Shown: positions 1 to 7,164 of the stretch, piece by piece
How the letters are laid out: every line of letters begins with the position of its first letter
Position numbering within the stretch: the stretch's first letter is position 1
DNA from: Natronorubrum aibiense
Lineage (GTDB): Archaea; Halobacteriota; Halobacteria; Halobacteriales; Natrialbaceae
DNA length: 64,000 nt
Direction of reading: 5' to 3'
Assembly: GCF_009392895.1 (NCBI RefSeq)
Contig: NZ_CP045488.1
Span: 1,240,001 to 1,304,000 of the forward strand
Notes under the pieces: generated by a model
Told to the model about the DNA's origin: nothing
The model's database searches: none
What the model saw: only the letters and a program-made list of their open reading frames with translations
Translations under genes and position numbers: made by a program

Positions 1-2
1 CC

Positions 3-188
3 GTGCTCGTGTTCGTCCCACAGCCGATCATCAACTACAGCCAGAGACTGGTCTATGCGAACCACGACGAACTGCAGTCGAAATCGTGGGTGAAACCCGC
101 GGCTCGCCTGCTCGGCGTGTTGTACCTGACCGTCGTCACGCTCTCGAAAACTGGACGCGAGACCGACACTGACGACGACGCCACATGA
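3..188 (+). CDS. Small membrane protein, C-terminal part (cut by window start)
   Basis: The reading frame is open from the first bases, so the true start lies outside the window; the GTG at 3 is probably internal. The visible 61 residues hold a motif (KSWVKPAARLLG) followed by a hydrophobic segment and an acidic tail. The same motif is in the next gene (KSWVVPATRLLG), so the two genes are tandem paralogues. Its stop overlaps the start of the next gene (ATGA), which indicates translational coupling. No function can be assigned. Confidence 0.6.
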   Translation: MLVFVPQPIINYSQRLVYANHDELQSKSWVKPAARLLGVLYLTVVTLSKTGRETDTDDDAT

Positions 189-610
189 TACGCACGCTGG
201 CGATCGGCTTCGGCCTGCTCGAGGCCGTCTTTCCGAGACAGCTTATCGACGCCAGCGAACGGCTCGCGTTCGACACCCCCGAGACGGGACGGCTCCAGCC
301 GTGGACCGTTCCGATGGCTCGTCTCGAGGGGCTGTTGTTCGTCTGGCTACTCGTCCGCAAGGGTGGCGGACTCGGGGCGCTTCGAGCACCACTGGGTGTC
401 TTCGGCGTTGCGATGGCACTCATGCCACGCGCAGTCGTCGCGTTCGCACTCGAGATCGCCTACGAGAATCCCGACGACCTCGAGCCCAAATCGTGGGTGG
501 TGCCGGCGACCCGACTCCTCGGCGCGATCTATGTGGCGGCCGGCGTGTTCGCCGGACGTGGGGCGACGCCGGAAGACGAGTCCCGCACAGCACAGCCGCC
601 AGACCAGTAA
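185..610 (+). CDS. Small haloarchaeal membrane protein with internal duplication
   Basis: This is a 141-residue protein of unknown function with three to four hydrophobic segments. Residues about 13-54 and 77-120 look like two copies of one unit: both have a PR dipeptide, LAFD or IAYE, then W-x-VP-x-x-RL-x-G before a hydrophobic stretch. The upstream partial gene carries the same unit, so the family grew by duplication. The start ATG overlaps the stop of the upstream gene. The tail (residues 125-141) is polar and probably cytoplasmic. It ends just before convergent rpiA. I recognise no characterised relative. Confidence 0.7.
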   Translation: MIRTLAIGFGLLEAVFPRQLIDASERLAFDTPETGRLQPWTVPMARLEGLLFVWLLVRKGGGLGALRAPLGVFGVAMALMPRAVVAFALEIAYENPDDLEPKSWVVPATRLLGAIYVAAGVFAGRGATPEDESRTAQPPDQ

Positions 611-617
611 GCAGCGG

Positions 618-1325
618 TCAGTACTCCCGCACGTCGACGCCGTCGGCCGTCCCGACGTAGGTCGCGTCGGCCAGCCCGACGAACAGGCCGTGTTCGACGA
701 CCCCCGGCAGCCTCGAGAGTCGGGTGGCGAGCGTCTCCGGTTCCTCGATCGGGCCGAACGCACAGTCGACGACGAGGTTCCCGTTGTCCGTGACGACCGG
801 CCCATCTTTACGCTCGGCGTCGCGAAGCGTCGGCTCGCCGCCGAGGTCACGGAGTCGTTCCGCGACGACGGTGTGGGCGTCAGGGATGACCTCGACCGGG
901 ATCGCCCGCTCGAGCACCGACTCGAGTTTCGACGGGTCAGCGACGACGACGAACCGGTCGGCCGCCGAATCGACGAGTTTCTCGCGGGTGTGTGCAGCGC
1001 CGCCGCCTTTGATGAGTGCGCCGTAGCCGTTCGAATCCGGGTCGTCGGCGATCTGGTCCGCGCCGTCGATCGCGAGGTCGACGCCGTCGACCGCGTCGAG
1101 CGTCGTCAACGGAATCCCGGCCTCGAGCGCCCGTCGACGGGACTGAAACGAGGTCGGAATCCCCTGCACCTCGAGGCCGTCGTCGATGGCCCGTCCGATC
1201 GCGTCGATCGCGTAGGCGGCCGTCGAGCCGGTTCCGAGACCGACGACGAACCCGTCTTCGACCTCGTGAGCCGCCCGTTTCCCGGCTCGCCGCTTCGCTT
1301 CGGTCGTGCCTCCTGCCGTCTTCAT
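618..1325 (-). CDS. rpiA: Ribose-5-phosphate isomerase A
   Basis: This enzyme interconverts ribose 5-phosphate and ribulose 5-phosphate in the cytoplasm, supplying ribose for nucleotides in archaea without an oxidative pentose phosphate pathway. At 235 residues it matches the RpiA family. Visible family motifs are the phosphate-binding GLGTGSTA at residues 29-36, the DGADQI stretch near residue 85 and IKGGGAAHTREK with its catalytic lysine region. The start is the ATG at 1325 (MKTAGGTTEAKRRAG); longer in-frame starts give an arginine-rich non-family extension. It is convergent with the small membrane gene and divergent from the ABC exporter. Confidence 0.95.
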   Translation of the reverse strand: MKTAGGTTEAKRRAGKRAAHEVEDGFVVGLGTGSTAAYAIDAIGRAIDDGLEVQGIPTSFQSRRRALEAGIPLTTLDAVDGVDLAIDGADQIADDPDSNGYGALIKGGGAAHTREKLVDSAADRFVVVADPSKLESVLERAIPVEVIPDAHTVVAERLRDLGGEPTLRDAERKDGPVVTDNGNLVVDCAFGPIEEPETLATRLSRLPGVVEHGLFVGLADATYVGTADGVDVREY

Positions 1326-1485
1326 GCGTTGTACGGCGCACGGCGACGGGAAAAACGTTGCAATCTCGCGGCCGTTGGCGGGCCAGCACGCGACGGTCTC
1401 GAGCGGGCAATTAGAGAAGACCGTACATCGAACTGACCGTTCGTTTGGCTCGAGGTTTTTTCCCCAGGGCTGTATACGAGTTAGT

Positions 1486-2250
1486 ATGGCAACACCCGCA
1501 TCCGAGGGGGAATCCGGCACCGGCACGGCGGTCGCCCTCGAGAACGTTCGCAAAACCTACCAGCTCGGCGAGCCCGTCCACGCTCTGGATGGCGTCAGCC
1601 TCGAGATCCCACGCGGGTCGTACACGGCGATCATGGGCCCAAGCGGTTCGGGGAAATCGACGTTGATGAACCTCGTGGGCTGTCTCGATACGCCAACCGA
1701 GGGCACCGTCGTCGTCAACGGACAGGACGTGGCCGCCCTCGACAGCCGGGAGCGAACCACGCTTCGGGGGACGACGGTGGGCTTCGTTTTCCAGACGTTT
1801 AACCTCATGCCCAGACTGACCGCCCTCGAGAACGTCGCCCTCCCCCAACTGTTTCAGAACGTCGACCGTGCGAAGCGACAGGATCGGGCCCGAGAGCTAC
1901 TCGAGCGGGTCGGTCTGGCCGATCGAGAAGATCACCTGCCGAACGAACTGTCGGGCGGCCAGCGCCAGCGGGTCGCGCTCGCTCGCGCGCTCGTTAACGA
2001 TCCGGCGATCGTACTCGCGGACGAGCCATCTGGTAACTTGGATACAGAGACCGAAGCCGATATCCTCGACCTGTTCGCGGAGTTTCACGAGGCCGGAACG
2101 ACGATGGTCGTCGTCACCCACGAACGCCACGTCGCCGAACGCGCCGAACGGATCGTCCACCTGCTCGACGGTAAACTCGAGCGGATCGAAACGCTCGACG
2201 ATGCGGGAGACGGCACCCCGAGTCCCGCCGGCAGCGAGGCGAGTTCCTGA
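1486..2250 (+). CDS. ABC transporter ATP-binding protein (MacB/LolD type)
   Basis: This is the 254-residue ATPase subunit of an ABC exporter. Walker A GPSGSGKST is at residues 51-59, the signature LSGGQRQR starts at 155, and Walker B with D179 and E180 lies in LADEPSGNLD, followed by a D-loop and an H-loop histidine in VVTHE. The layout is that of the LolD/MacB/FtsE group, which powers transmembrane mechanochemical work or lipoprotein and peptide export. The start chosen is the ATG at 1486 (MATPASEGESG). Its stop overlaps the permease start by one base (TGATG), so the two subunits are made together. The substrate cannot be read from sequence. Confidence 0.92.
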   Translation: MATPASEGESGTGTAVALENVRKTYQLGEPVHALDGVSLEIPRGSYTAIMGPSGSGKSTLMNLVGCLDTPTEGTVVVNGQDVAALDSRERTTLRGTTVGFVFQTFNLMPRLTALENVALPQLFQNVDRAKRQDRARELLERVGLADREDHLPNELSGGQRQRVALARALVNDPAIVLADEPSGNLDTETEADILDLFAEFHEAGTTMVVVTHERHVAERAERIVHLLDGKLERIETLDDAGDGTPSPAGSEASS

Positions 2251-3575
2251 TGCGGCTCGGAGAGAGCCTGCGCCTCTCGTGGCGGTCGATCCGCGGCCAT
2301 AAACTGCGCTCGTCGCTGACGACGCTGGGAATCATCATCGGTATCGCCGCAGTGATCACGTTCGTCACGCTGGGCGCGAGCCTCCAGGCGGGCGTCATCG
2401 GCGACATCAGCCCCGACGACCAGCGCAACAGCTACGGCTGGGCCGCCGAACCGGGAACCGAGGGTGGCCCGCTTGCCGGGGCCCAACCCGTCTTCAGTCA
2501 GGACGATCTCGATGCGCTGAACGACGACGAGGACATTGAGGCGGCCTACGGATACATGCCGCTATCGACGCAGGCACTCGTCTACGAGGGAGAGATCTCA
2601 CCCCAGAGTGATGCCCTGATCGCGGCCGGGCCCCCCTATATCAGAGAAAACAACCTCGAGGAGGGCCGCCAGTTTGAACAGGGCGAACGCGAGGCTGTCA
2701 TCAACCCGGCCGTCGCGGGACAGTTCGAAGAGAACGTCTCCGTCGGCGACGAGCTCACGATCGCGTTACAGGGCGGCCAGCAGACGACCGTTACCGTGGT
2801 CGGCATCACCGACACGTCAGAAGGGTTTAGTCCGTTCGAAGGGTTCGAGCCCTCGCCGCGCGTCTACGTGCCGACGGACCCGTTCTACACCGAAGACGCT
2901 GCCGGCGCGTTCCCGGGTGCGATCGGCGACGGCGGTCCCGGTGGCGATGGCAGCGGTGACGACACGAACACCACCGACACAGCCGGGATGAGCGACGGCG
3001 CGCTCTTCCTCGCGATCGTGGTCGAAGCCGAGTCGGCCGACGAGGCGGCGGTCGATCGCGCCCAAGAGAGCGCGATCACCTACCTCGAGAGCGACGAGTC
3101 GGACGCGAGTCAACTGCTCGGCGACGACCTCGAGATACGGCTCCAGACGAGCGCGGAACTCCTCCAGCAGTTACAGGACGTCCTCGACTTGCTGCAAAAC
3201 TTCATCGTCGGCATCGCGGCCATCTCACTGGTTGTCGGCTCGATCGGCATCGCGAACATCATGCTCGTCTCCGTGACCGAACGGACCCGCGAAATCGGGA
3301 TCATGAAAGCCATCGGCGCACAGAACCGGGAAATTCTGGGGCTGTTCCTCGCCGAGGCAGTTATTCTCGGCGTGATCGGGGCGATCCTCGGCACGCTGCT
3401 CGGACTGGCAGCGGGCTATCTGGGCGCGTGGTATATCGACCTGCCGCTGGTCTATCCATACGAGTACGTCGCGCTGGCGGTCACCGTCGGTGTTCTCGTC
3501 GGCATCGCTTCCGGGCTGTACCCGGCCTGGAAAGCCGCGCGGACGGACCCGATCGACGCGCTCAGATACGAGTAG
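2250..3575 (+). CDS. ABC transporter permease, MacB/FtsX family
   Basis: This 441-residue membrane subunit pairs with the ATPase immediately upstream. One transmembrane helix lies near residues 25-45, followed by a large extracellular MacB-type domain of about 250 residues with an acidic Gly/Asp/Thr-rich insertion near 225-245. Three transmembrane helices form the C-terminal FtsX domain. The C-terminus LYPAWKAARTDPIDALRYE is the classic end of this family. No MacA-like adaptor or outer channel is adjacent, as expected for a single-membrane archaeon. The cargo is unknown. Confidence 0.9.
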   Translation: MRLGESLRLSWRSIRGHKLRSSLTTLGIIIGIAAVITFVTLGASLQAGVIGDISPDDQRNSYGWAAEPGTEGGPLAGAQPVFSQDDLDALNDDEDIEAAYGYMPLSTQALVYEGEISPQSDALIAAGPPYIRENNLEEGRQFEQGEREAVINPAVAGQFEENVSVGDELTIALQGGQQTTVTVVGITDTSEGFSPFEGFEPSPRVYVPTDPFYTEDAAGAFPGAIGDGGPGGDGSGDDTNTTDTAGMSDGALFLAIVVEAESADEAAVDRAQESAITYLESDESDASQLLGDDLEIRLQTSAELLQQLQDVLDLLQNFIVGIAAISLVVGSIGIANIMLVSVTERTREIGIMKAIGAQNREILGLFLAEAVILGVIGAILGTLLGLAAGYLGAWYIDLPLVYPYEYVALAVTVGVLVGIASGLYPAWKAARTDPIDALRYE

Positions 3576-3630
3576 GACGACTCCCGTCACTGGGTGGCGG
3601 CGCACCCGCACGGCGGGTTACGGTCGAATA

Positions 3631-4245
3631 CTATCGTCGGTCCCGCTCGGTTTCGCGGTCGGATCGACTCGAGTCGTCCGTAAAGGAATCGTCCGTCCCG
3701 AAGGAGTCACCCGTCTCGAGTGAATCCGTTCCGCGGTCGCGATCCGTGTCGGCCGCCCGACGATCGGATCGGCTCGAGCCGTCAGTGGCGGCACTCGGCG
3801 GCCGCGTCGGGTCGATCGAGTCCGACCGTGCCGGCGACGGCGAGCGCCCGATCGTCTCGAGGGTGTCGGCGTGTTGCTCGGGGTACTCCTGAGCGAGATA
3901 TGCACCGAGATAACCGCCGAGTAACGACAGGCCGACGGTGTAGACGAACAGGATCGAGACGAACACGAGGATGGCAAATGCCGCGACGACGAATCCCTCG
4001 ACCGGGGCCGCAGCGACACCCATGCCGAAGCCGAGAATCCCAATTCCGACGAGCGCGAGTCCTGCGAACGGCAAGAACATGATCGCACCCGCGATCGCAC
4101 CGGCAACCGATCCCTCGCGGACGTCCGGCCCCTCGAGGAAGCCGGCGACGACGCCGCCGAGGATGGTCGAGAGTGGGATGAACGAGAGGACGACGCTGAC
4201 GACGGCACCGATGATCGCGTTGACGAGCGTTCTGGCGGTAGGCAT
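3631..4245 (-). CDS. DUF5518-like membrane protein
   Basis: The protein has 204 residues. The N-terminal 125 hold four hydrophobic, glycine- and alanine-rich segments of the type seen in haloarchaeal DUF5518 proteins, including a STILGGVVAGFLEG motif. The last 75 residues are a hydrophilic tail rich in Ser, Asp and Arg with repeated SxxSD patterns, probably disordered and cytoplasmic. I start it at the ATG at 4245 (MPTARTLVNAI), since the longer frame adds only weak residues. It is convergent with the ABC permease. The DUF assignment is from recall of the pattern, and the function is unknown. Confidence 0.65.
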   Translation of the reverse strand: MPTARTLVNAIIGAVVSVVLSFIPLSTILGGVVAGFLEGPDVREGSVAGAIAGAIMFLPFAGLALVGIGILGFGMGVAAAPVEGFVVAAFAILVFVSILFVYTVGLSLLGGYLGAYLAQEYPEQHADTLETIGRSPSPARSDSIDPTRPPSAATDGSSRSDRRAADTDRDRGTDSLETGDSFGTDDSFTDDSSRSDRETERDRR

Positions 4246-4315
4246 ACTCGAATAGACGAGCGCCACGGCGAAAAGCAACGGGGGGAACTCGTCGGCCCAC
4301 GTGATCGACGGTCGG

Positions 4316-5452
4316 TCAGTCGTCAGCCGCGTGCGAGCCCGACTCCTCCGGTGGGAGTTCCTCGGGCGTCGTCATCGTGGTCTCAGTGCCGCGGGAGCCG
4401 GGTGGCTCCTCGAGGTCGGCCTCGACGAGGTCGCTGAACGTAGCGTCGCCGTTGACCTCGTCGGCGAGGATGTCGACGGCCTCGACGAAGACGGCGACGA
4501 TCAACGGCCCGACGACGATGCCGATGGCGCCGAGCGTAAAGAGCCCGCCGGTGAAGCCGACGAAGTAGAGGCTGCCGGGCAGGCCGGCGGAGCGACGGGC
4601 GAGCCGTGGTCGAACGCCGACGTCGGGGAACCAGGCGACGAGTGCGATCCCGAGGACGCCGATGAGGACGGCCGCGACGAGGTCGCCGACAGCGACGTGA
4701 TAGAGCGCAATAGGAGCGATCAACAGGCTGGGGCCGATGATCGGGACGAACTGCAGGATGGCGGCGATGATCGCGAGCGTAAGGGCCGCTTCGTAGCCGA
4801 GCAGCCAAAAGAGCGGATAGCCGATGAGCAACGTTGCAATCGACGTCGCAAGCTGGAGGACGTAGATCGCATACAGCGTCTCGCGGGCCCGCCGGGCGAG
4901 TGCGTAGACGACGTCGCGGTAGGCGTGTGGCACCGGTGCGACCGCGGCCCGGCCGGCGGCATCGCCCTTGAGCAAGAGTGCAAACAGGAGGATGACGAAC
5001 AGTGCGAATTTGATCGCGAGCACCGGCAGCGCCGAGGCAAACGAGACGGCGACGCTGCTGAGCACGTCGAGAGCGAGGGTTTGCATTTCGGCGACGTCGA
5101 TCGTGTAGGTCATCCCGAAGGCCGTCACGGGGATTTGTCGTGGCAAGCCCTCGATCACGGCCATCACCTGATCGATCCGGAAATAGAGCGTCACGAGAAT
5201 CGGCGAAAAGACGGCAACGGCGCTGGCAAAGCCGAGTAGGGTCGCGGCGGCTGCGCCGGTCCACTCTGTGAGGCCGCGTCTGACCAACCATCCCTGAACC
5301 GGCAACAGGACGTACGCGACCGTCAGCGCGAACAGGATCGTGCCGAGCACCTCGAGTAAGATCGCCCCGGTCACGAGTCCGAGTAGCGCGACGATCCCAC
5401 CGAGCACGTATCGGCGCGTCCGATCCGCTGTCGCGTTCGATGTCGCTGTCAC
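4316..5452 (-). CDS. AI-2E family transporter
   Basis: This 378-residue polytopic membrane protein belongs to the PF01594 family of putative effluxers. That family was named for AI-2 export but also includes sodium/proton antiporters and permeases of unknown cargo. About seven hydrophobic segments are visible, with two near the N-terminus, a loop around residues 90-130 and the rest after 140. The segment LQFVPIIGPSLLIAPIAL and a late GAIGIVVGPLIVAV are typical of the family. The C-terminal 50 residues are acidic and polar. It is divergent from the binding-protein gene at 5542 with an 89-bp gap. Cargo is not predictable, and many haloarchaeal members are probably ion transporters. Confidence 0.85.
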   Translation of the reverse strand: MTATSNATADRTRRYVLGGIVALLGLVTGAILLEVLGTILFALTVAYVLLPVQGWLVRRGLTEWTGAAAATLLGFASAVAVFSPILVTLYFRIDQVMAVIEGLPRQIPVTAFGMTYTIDVAEMQTLALDVLSSVAVSFASALPVLAIKFALFVILLFALLLKGDAAGRAAVAPVPHAYRDVVYALARRARETLYAIYVLQLATSIATLLIGYPLFWLLGYEAALTLAIIAAILQFVPIIGPSLLIAPIALYHVAVGDLVAAVLIGVLGIALVAWFPDVGVRPRLARRSAGLPGSLYFVGFTGGLFTLGAIGIVVGPLIVAVFVEAVDILADEVNGDATFSDLVEADLEEPPGSRGTETTMTTPEELPPEESGSHAADD

Positions 5453-5541
5453 ACCCGTGGGTCACACCGCGGTACCAAAACCTTTCTGTCCGGCAGAACG
5501 TTGGGAATTAGCCTTACGTCTCGGCTGCATACAGCCGTTGC

Positions 5542-6681
5542 ATGAACCGCCGGACGGTCGTTCGAACGATCGGGGCCGCGGGCGCGGGCGTCAGCCTCGC
5601 CGGCTGTTTCACTCGAGACGGTGACGAGCCAGTCGACGACTCCGAAATCGACGATCCGCAACCGGACGAACCCGACTACGGTGGGACGCTCCGAGTCGCA
5701 ACCTACCGGTCGATGGTCACGGGTCCGAATCCGGCCGGCCCGTGGCTCGAGGAGACGTTCCTCGAGACCTATCCCGACGCCGACCTCGAGTGGGTCGTCC
5801 CGGACGACGGCGTCGAGCACTACATTCGACGTGGCGAGTACGATACCACGATCGACGTCGACGTCCTGCTCGGGTTCACCGTGGGTGATCTCGCCCGGAT
5901 CGACGAGCGAGTCGGCGACGGTGAACTGTTGCGCGAACTCAATCTCAAGCGGATCGACGGCCACGAGCGCATCCGCGACGAGGTCGCACTGGACGATCCA
6001 CACGGGCGAGCGCTGGCGTACGACGCCGGTTACGTCAGCCTCGTCTACGACGAGACCGTCCTCGAAGCACCCGAGACGTTCGACGACCTGCTCGCGTCCG
6101 CGTACGCGGAGACGATGCTAGCCCAACATCCGAGCCACTCCTTGCCCGGACAGGCGTTTTTCCTGTGGACGATCAAAACGATGGGCGCAGCGGACGCGTT
6201 CACGTACTGGGAGGACCTCGTCGCCAACGGTGTCGAACTCCGCAACACCTGGAGCGGAACCTACTACGACGGGTATCTACACCAGACCCGACCGATGGTC
6301 GTCTCCTACTCGAGTGATCCCGTCTTCGCAGCGAGCGACGGCCGCGACCCCGCCCGCCACCGGGTCGCGTTTCCGAACGACGAAGGGTACATGCTCCCCG
6401 AAGGGATGGGGATTTTCGAGGCGGCGCCGGAGCCCGACCTTGCCTACGCGTTCCTCGAGTTTCTCCTCTCGAGTGAGACACAGCTCGAACTCGCCCGTCG
6501 AAACGTCCAGTTTCCAGCCGTCGGCGACGACTCCATCGGTCCGCGGCCACTGTTCGAAGAGGACGCGCGCCGACCGCCGGACGCGATTGCGACGGGGTAT
6601 ACCGACCTCCAGGGGCAACTCGAGGGATGGCTCACCGAGTGGGACGAGCGCTTCGGATCGGCGGTAGACGATCCACGGTAA
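5542..6681 (+). CDS. Thiamine-type ABC substrate-binding lipoprotein
   Basis: The product is a 379-residue secreted lipoprotein with a twin-arginine-like N-terminus (MNRRTVVRTIG) and a lipobox LAGC at about residues 19-22, then an acidic linker. From residue 45 on (GGTLRVATY) it resembles periplasmic binding proteins of the thiamine (TbpA) group: a YDAGYVSLVYDE hinge region and a late GMGIFEAAPEPDLAY segment are typical. The role would be to capture thiamine, a phosphate ester or a precursor outside the cell. No permease or ATPase gene is adjacent, so it must work with components encoded elsewhere. The ligand is inferred from family resemblance. Confidence 0.8.
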   Translation: MNRRTVVRTIGAAGAGVSLAGCFTRDGDEPVDDSEIDDPQPDEPDYGGTLRVATYRSMVTGPNPAGPWLEETFLETYPDADLEWVVPDDGVEHYIRRGEYDTTIDVDVLLGFTVGDLARIDERVGDGELLRELNLKRIDGHERIRDEVALDDPHGRALAYDAGYVSLVYDETVLEAPETFDDLLASAYAETMLAQHPSHSLPGQAFFLWTIKTMGAADAFTYWEDLVANGVELRNTWSGTYYDGYLHQTRPMVVSYSSDPVFAASDGRDPARHRVAFPNDEGYMLPEGMGIFEAAPEPDLAYAFLEFLLSSETQLELARRNVQFPAVGDDSIGPRPLFEEDARRPPDAIATGYTDLQGQLEGWLTEWDERFGSAVDDPR

Positions 6682-6833
6682 CGTCGATTGCAGCCGCCGG
6701 CGTGCGTTCTCCCGAACTGGGAACCGACGGCGTTACTGAAGTGCGACACCCACGCAGTAGCCGATAGCCAGCCGACGTTCGCTCGAGCGAGCGTCAGTCG
6801 CCGTCCACGCGGGCGGTATCGACTCGACGAAGC

Positions 6834-7148
6834 ATGAACGAATACACGCTCCTCATCGCGGTCGCGAACACCGCAACGCTGCTCACTGGCGGGGCCGTTG
6901 CACTGCTCGCCTACCGGGCCTTCCGGCGAACCGGCTCGGCGGCGCTCCGAGCGGTCGCCGCCGGCTTCGGGTTCATCGTCGTCGGCTCGCTCGGCGGCGC
7001 AGTCGCTCACATCGTCGGCAATAACGTCGCTCTCGGCGTGACGATCCAGAGTGCGTTCACCGCCGGCGGGTTCACAATCTTGCTGTACTCGCTGTACGCC
7101 GAAACGACGGCGACAACGACGACGGTAACGCTGCGCCGATCCGACTGA
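6834..7148 (+). CDS. Small haloarchaeal membrane protein, three transmembrane helices
   Basis: This is a 104-residue protein with hydrophobic segments at about 5-25, 43-65 and 70-90 and a Thr/Arg tail. It resembles the short haloarchaeal membrane proteins often found next to helix-turn-helix regulators (DUF7521-like), with a polar YRAFRRTG loop after helix one. No such regulator is adjacent here. It is convergent with the helicase gene that ends at 7165. Function unknown. Confidence 0.6.
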   Translation: MNEYTLLIAVANTATLLTGGAVALLAYRAFRRTGSAALRAVAAGFGFIVVGSLGGAVAHIVGNNVALGVTIQSAFTAGGFTILLYSLYAETTATTTTVTLRRSD

Positions 7149-7164
7149 ACGGAATCAGCGCCGA

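Noticed and set aside
5453-5541. TPP riboswitch before the thiamine-type binding protein
   Set aside because: The 89-bp spacer shows no TPP riboswitch core (CTGAGA/ACCTGA pattern).
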